A stretch of 64,000 nt of DNA from Magicicada septendecula (taxonomy: Eukaryota > Arthropoda > Insecta > Hemiptera > Cicadidae), in assembly GCA_034769895.1 (NCBI GenBank), contig CM068372.1, positions 374,375,258 to 374,439,257 of the forward strand, given 5' to 3'. The position numbers and the translations under genes are program-made. The notes beneath the pieces were generated by a model that saw nothing but the letters and a program-made list of their open reading frames with translations, ran no database searches and was not told where the DNA came from. Below are positions 58,092 to 64,000 of this stretch, piece by piece (position 1 is the stretch's first letter; the number at the start of each line of letters is the position of its first letter).

Positions 58092-61000
58092 TGCAATCAA
58101 ACTTTTCTTGGGGGGTGTTTGAATTTTAGAATGCGTGTTATTCTGCCACACGTTGGATGCGTCACTTTGTAATATACCTTGTATGGGGTGTATTTAATAA
58201 TAGTTAGTGTTTCTGTAACTCGTTCTATTACTCGTATAGTAAATGTGTGCATGTCGAGCGTTTTTTAACTCGCTCGTTGGGTTCGTGGTATAGTATGGGT
58301 GTATAATTGATGTTATTAATCAGTTCAATAATTTCTGTCAATGTTATTTGCGTGTAGCGAGTCGAGTTGTACCTTTTCTTACCATTTACGGGCAAACCGT
58401 ATCTCTCGGCGTTTGGTTTGAATATTGCCGCCTCGCCACCTGATTGGCGCACGCCGTCTTTCAGTGTCGACTTCGCTAACGGTGATGTTTGTTGTTTTCA
58501 CTTCAATAATTTTCTATGTATTATCTTAATTTGTACGAATCAAACATACAGCGTTGCAGAATAATAATATTTATTAACCCTTTAATAGTTTTCAGTTAGT
58601 TAGTAGTACATTGTTTTATCTTAGCACCGGCTTTTACAGTTGCTCAGTTGGCATGCTCAGTTTCAATGTGTCATGTACACGCCGCTTGGCGAGTACCGTT
58701 GGTTTACAATAAAATGTTTTACCCAGGGGGTGTTAATAAGTCCTTTTGGCTACAGAAGTATTGGATTATGGCTAAAATGCACAAATTTATAATAATTCTT
58801 AAAACTAGGTACACAATATTTAATATTTTAATACATTCAAGTAAGTAATCATCAATGAGAGTTAGTCTAATTTATGGTTAGGATTTTGTCAACAAGTTAT
58901 GTTTATTAATTATTTATTATAGCTCAGTTTAAATAATTATCAATTGATTAAAGTTCAATAATAGTGATATTATAAATACTTTCAGTTCTAGTTCAGAATA
59001 GTGATCAGTAAAGTGAAAATTGTGGCTTGTTATTATGGATAAAAAAATTGGGAATTCGTTTTAGTGAGATTAGTGTTTTATACACATCGATTCTCGCATG
59101 GGCTTCCACGATGCTCATCTGCTTCTTCCGGATGGATCTGGTCGTCTTCTATTCTTCGGATATTCGTCAATCTCGTTCAGACGGGTTTTTCCATAAAGTT
59201 TGGGTTCGTACTCGTTCTGCAATCGTCCGTCTTCTTGGGTTGAAGTAGGTCACCTCTGGTCTTCCTTCGGGATGAGTCGTCAGCTATGATTCCAGAAGTC
59301 TTCTTAATATCCACGGATAATTTTGGTTTGTGAAAATTTTAATAATAAATATATTATCAGGCGTTCTATGGACTGCTAATACTATCTTCTTTTCTTATGA
59401 TTTCCATCAAAATTTACTTATTTATTATAATATTCGAGTTGAGAGCTGCATACATCTGCCCTAGGCGTTGGTCAATAATGGATTAACGAAAATTCAACGG
59501 TTTTTTGGCAATAAATTTCGGTTGCTATGGTTACCTAATAAATTATGCTAATTCTCATTGGTCGTTAATTTATGTCGTTGTTATATTCTAATGTCTTATT
59601 TTAGTTTAAATCTACAAAATATCTTCAAATTAAGATTTCTTTCTTATATTAGTAGCTAGGTTTATTACATGAATACCATTGTTCATAATTTTTGATAAGG
59701 ATCATTTTGATACCCCTCATAGTTACTTTTGAGTAGCTAATCACATTTTTGTTATTTTCCTTATTTATATTTTATATATATTTTATCCAAAATTGGATGT
59801 TATTTATACATTTTGGTATTAGGAATACCCACTTAACTTGTTTAAACATTTGGTATATTCTGCTTTGATATTGGGCAATTGTTTGTTCTTTAATTTACAA
59901 AATTCATCATCAACTGTCAGGCCTAGAGCCTAGAGTTTCCTATACTACTATCTGACATTTCTTTGTAACTTCTTACCTTTATATTTGGTACCTTAAAACA
60001 ATTTTTAAACAGAAACAAGTAATAAACATTGGTGTTTCTAACTACACCTCTTATTATAATAATAAACATTTTCTTGACAGGTTCAAGCCTGAAATAAAAC
60101 TTCTAACTACCTTTCTATTCCTTACTACTATCTGGTTCAACTGATGATTCATTATATTATATTGGTTTTTTAACAATAATAACACTCTTATTATACTACT
60201 ATTAAACTGTACTTTTCACAATATACTCTATTCCCTCATTCCTTTACTATAAAACAGTGTCTATCTTTCTTGTTTGCCTTTCATTCCAATGACTTAATTT
60301 CTATCTTATCCTATAATTCTTATTAACTATTGCTTAACTTAATCACATTATAATGAGTTCCTCTTACTTGCTAGTACAAAGTTTATTACAGGTCTTCCAG
60401 TTATTCTAATACAGTCTACTAACTAGAATACTTTTTCAAGTTCACCAACTACACTTTTTCCTTCATAGAAGGTTTTTGATTTATTCACTTTCACTTATTA
60501 TATGCAACATGCTATCACTACATGTCACCACTTTTGTATTAATATACTCTTTCTTCCACTCACTTGATTATTCACTGGGTTGTTTATTTATGTTAATATC
60601 ATCATGGGGTTACTGGTTATAAGTGTTTATTTTATTTTCCCTTCACTAATGATCACTTTTGGTTATTAACTGTGGCCTTTATTTGCCTCAGGGTATTATT
60701 TACTAGTTTTGATTATATTTATCACTATTCATTAGGGTGTGTGTATTATTAATTCCCTAACTTATATTTATGAGTACATTCCTTCATTAATAAAATATAC
60801 ATAACATTACTATCTTTCTTATTTGTCATTATTACCCTAGGTACATCTCATCTATACTCTAATTACATTAGTGCATTTGTTAACGTACATAAATAATGGT
60901 CATTATTTAGGGGATTACAATGTTCGTTATCAATTTCTTGATTACATTTGTTTCTTGGTTCCTTCTTCCTTGTTCCATTGCTCTTCTTGTATTCATCCGA

Positions 61001-61153
61001 TCTATTGAATCAAGTCATTGTCAGTTTATCAGTCATTTGTCATTTGGTTATTAATCTCTGAGTTTATAAGTTCTTGCCTTTTATTCTTGTCTTCAGCTTC
61101 TTTGTTTTATAATTAATTATCATTGTATCTTCACTACCTTATGTCATGTTACA
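58092..61153 (-). mobile_element. Gypsy-B LTR C
   Basis: 3062 bp, same edges as LTR B. The few differences noticed include GGGTTCG for GGCTTCG near 59203 and GCGTTGG for GCGTCGG near 59467. It is the 5' LTR of unit 2 and 3' LTR of unit 3. Confidence 0.93.
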
Positions 61154-62200
61154 TAATGCATCGCCACCAAAATTGATTATTTCGAAACAAAGATCATTAT
61201 GTTTTTTCTGAAATCATCAATATAGTTCATTTAATCAAGTTGTTATCATTCAGGAATTCATCAATCGCTACTTTTTCTTTATTCATTTTTATTAAGTCAC
61301 GGTTCATGATATGGTATTTGGTATTATTTTATTACGTGTGTTATCTCTTGTATGTTCTATTTCCCTAAAATTTTTCTTCTCTCCCCTTCATATAAATTGG
61401 TACTAGCCAGAGGGCACATGTGGCTCTATTACTCTGCTATCCATTTATACACATTTTGAGTTCAGAGGTCTTGCCTATCTGCTCAATAACATAAATAATT
61501 GTTGGACGTATCTCAACATAAAATCATCACATAATAATTATAATAATAGTCGTCTGTTTTCGACTCATATAAGATCAATACAATAAAACACTTTTGGGAT
61601 TAATTATTCTCTCTTTTATACATCTCATGACCTTTTCTTCTCAGTGACTTGTTTGGATTCCTTTTTCTAAGCTTATGGCGATATTTAATAGGTATTTTGC
61701 ATTGTTTCATTAGCTTACTTCATATGGTAGTGATTTTATTTGTTATCACTTTATTGCTCATTTATATTCAAAATTAACATTGTAGCTGGTTTCTGGCTCA
61801 CTTATATTTTTTCATCATTGATTGTTCAGTTAATATGTCATTGTCATTTTTTATTTGATTGTCTTGTCTTTTCTTTTGTGAAATGTTAGTTCTTTATTAT
61901 TCCCTTTTGTGAGAGGGTTAGTTAATGATGTTATGTAGCGTCATCATTATTTGTGTAACATTTTATTATTTTATATCAATTTTTTATGATACTTCATTAT
62001 ACATATTTTTCAAAATTACATTGGTTTACACATTTTGTTTCACACTTGGTTGTAAGTTTGTACTTACTTTGTTTTGAATTTAGCTAATCTTTCTTCTAAA
62101 TTCCTTTTCATTCATACAATAATTTCAATCAAATACTTATTGTAAGTTGTGCTTACTTTAATTTTTTGAATTTAGATAACGCTTACTCTCCAAATTCTTT
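61154..62200 (-). other. Gypsy-B internal 3: non-coding 3' stretch
   Basis: Third copy of the ORF-free region between the integrase stop and the LTR. Confidence 0.7.
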
Positions 62201-64000
62201 TTAACTTTCTGACACTGTCTCATAATATTTTTTCAAAGAAGACTGGTTGTAAGTCCCTTTGATTTTCTTGGTTGTTATCTCACTTACGACATAGGTATTG
62301 TTTTGGTTGTCTTTTACAATGAGATAGTGTCCATTGTACAATAATAGCAATTTCTTTGTGATTCCCTCTCTGGAACTTGGCAACTCTCGGTTCCGCATTA
62401 GCACTTTTTCTCCTTCATGATACCGGATTCCTTTCGGTTGAATTCTGTGATATTTTTTCTTCTTCTTCTTCTTCTTCTTCTTCTTCTCTATTTGTTCCGC
62501 TATCTTGCTATAGAATCTAGCATTATCGAATTGGTATTCCGGATTGGCGGGGAAATTGACAAGTTCTTCTATAGCTCGAGGTGGTGGCTTTCCGTACATG
62601 ATGGTGTAAGGGGTATCCTTAATGGATTCGTGATAAGCGAGATTTATGAAACTTTCTGTGGCTCTTTCTTCCTGTTGGTTCAGCCGCTCTCGGATTTGAT
62701 TCAATTTCTTATCCTCCTTTTGGTGTTGTTTTACTCTATTCAGTATCACTTCTAGGTCGGATCTGCTTTTCATAATATTAAATACTTTTACTATGGTCTC
62801 CTTCTCTCCATCGAAGGTTTGCTGTTCGGTGTTGATGCGAGATAGCACATCAGCTGCTGTGTTTTTACTGCCAGGGATATACTCCCAGTTGATGTGATAT
62901 TCTTGGAGAGCAAGAATCCATCTGGTTAATCGACCATGGCTGAGCTTGCAGTTCTTTAAGAAGGAAATAGACTTATGGTCGGTGCGCATTGTGATAGGAT
63001 ATCCAAGAATATAAGTTCGAAATTTTCCACAAGAAAAGACCACGCTCAACAGCTCTTTTTCGGTTACATGGTAATTACGCTCACACTGGTTTAATGTTCT
63101 GCTGGCGAAACTTATTACTTGGTGGTTTCCATCCTTGTCCTCTTGATAGAGTACCGATCCCAAGCTAATGTCGCTTGCATCGCAGTTCATGTAAAAGGGT
63201 CTATTGAAATCAGGGTGGTTTAACATGATTGTGTCGAGGAAGTGTTTTTTAATGGTGTTGAAAATCGTTTCTTGTTCTGGGCCCCACATCCACTTGGTCT
63301 TAGATGATAGCTGTGGTGACAGTTTGGTAGTCAGCTCAGAATAATTTTGCTGAAATTTTCTGTAGTAGTTACAGATGCCCAGGAACGACTGTAACCATTT
63401 CTTATTTTTAGGGGTAGGGAAACATTGAATAGCATCTACTTTGTCGATTGATGGTGTTATTCCTTGTCATGACAGGTTGAATCCAAGGAATTGGACTTCT
63501 GCTGCTATCAGCTTTGACTTTTCTAATTTTAAAGTTACATTGTTGATGGATAATTTCTCTAGTACCCACTCTACTCTTGTACAATGCTCCTCCCAGTTGG
63601 ATGAAGTGATCAGCAAATCATCGACGTACACAGTTGTGTAATTCATAGTTTCAGGACCCAATATCTGGTCCATGCAGTGGACAAATATTGCTACCGAGTT
63701 TACCAGCCCAAAAGGTAGTCGTTTGAACTGGTAGTTCCTGCCTTCAAATATGAACGCTACGTATTTTCTACTGGCTGGGTGCAATTCTACTTGCCAGTAC
63801 CCGCAAACTGTATCCCAGGTACTGATAAATTGAGTACCATGAAACTTTTTTAGGATCTCCTCAATTTCACCAGGAGATGTCCTGTCGTTGATTAGGATCT
63901 TATTTATTTCTCTGGCGTCGAAACATAGGCGTACCCTTCCATCCTTCTTGGTAACAGCTACTATAGGACTGGTGTACTGCGAACAACTGTACTCAATTAT
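62201..64000 (-). pseudogene. Gypsy-B pol, copy 3, cut by the window edge
   Basis: Covers the RT palm (VYVDDLL), the shared TGA at 63467-63469, RNase H and the integrase tail lacking its core. Lysine tract intermediate in length. One substitution in the tail (PKGIRYHEG for PKAIRYHEG). Protease, gag and any further LTR lie outside the window. Confidence 0.88.

Larger units (their letters stand above)
34867..64000 (-). mobile_element. Gypsy-B tandem array (LTR-internal, three units, open to the right)
   Basis: Three LTRs of one family alternate with three internal regions in the same orientation: LTR A 34867-43463, internal 1 43464-49258, LTR B 49259-52320, internal 2 52321-58091, LTR C 58092-61153, internal 3 61154 to beyond the window. 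The B-to-C period is 8833 bp. Internal 1 and 2 differ in length by 24 bp, fully explained by a 12-bp indel near 43840-43870 and four extra lysine codons in a CTT repeat. Substitutions between units are very few. Neighbouring units share a single LTR, which is not the product of separate insertions; unequal recombination, a circular intermediate, or misassembly are the options. Confidence 0.9.

Overview
This is an animal, most likely insect or other arthropod, genomic window built almost entirely of transposable elements. Support for that: AT-rich sequence; terminal exons of two conserved animal genes with good splice sites; gypsy-type LTR elements, mariner, pogo/Tigger, a Penelope-like element and a non-LTR fragment. 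There is no bacterial-style gene organisation.

Layout. 1-8102: a minus-strand gypsy-type element (here Gypsy-A). Its 3' LTR is cut by the window edge, it keeps gag and a frameshifted integrase but has lost protease, RT and RNase H, and a complete but broken mariner (5079-6382) sits in its 5' LTR. 8507-11506: a plus-strand solo LTR of the 3-kb LTR family that returns at the right end. About 12080-13431 and on past 15575: a relic of a related gypsy element (integrase, polypurine tract, start of the 3' LTR), split by a Tigger element (13432-15574) whose long transposase ORF lacks the N-terminal DNA-binding helices. 16630-18269: a TIR element with a perfect 8-bp target duplication and three 250-bp tandem repeats in its centre.

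19760-25959 holds the last two coding exons of a host gene, Integrator subunit 9 (IntS9), on the plus strand. Its 5.9-kb intron contains a head-to-head inverted pair of Penelope-like arms, each with a well-formed hammerhead ribozyme, and a non-LTR RT fragment. 33415-33669 is the last coding exon of TRAPPC12 on the minus strand, so the two host genes converge. Between them lie two mariner relics, a CRE/TATA promoter-like patch and a second Tigger with matched TIRs and TA duplications.

34867-64000 is the most unusual region: a tandem array LTR-internal-LTR-internal-LTR-internal of one gypsy family (Gypsy-B, minus strand), running off the right edge. Two 3062-bp LTRs (49259-52320, 58092-61153) and the internal regions are almost identical. 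The outer LTR (34867-43463) is older and carries three nested insertions, each bounded by target duplications. All complete internal copies share an in-frame TAA in gag, and all three pol copies share an in-frame TGA and a clean in-frame loss of the integrase zinc finger and DDE core. The array therefore looks like amplification of an already defective element, through recombination or a circle rather than ordinary retrotransposition, unless it is an assembly artefact.

No tRNA or rRNA gene and no CRISPR array was recognised. Family calls rest on motifs read by eye; no database search was possible.
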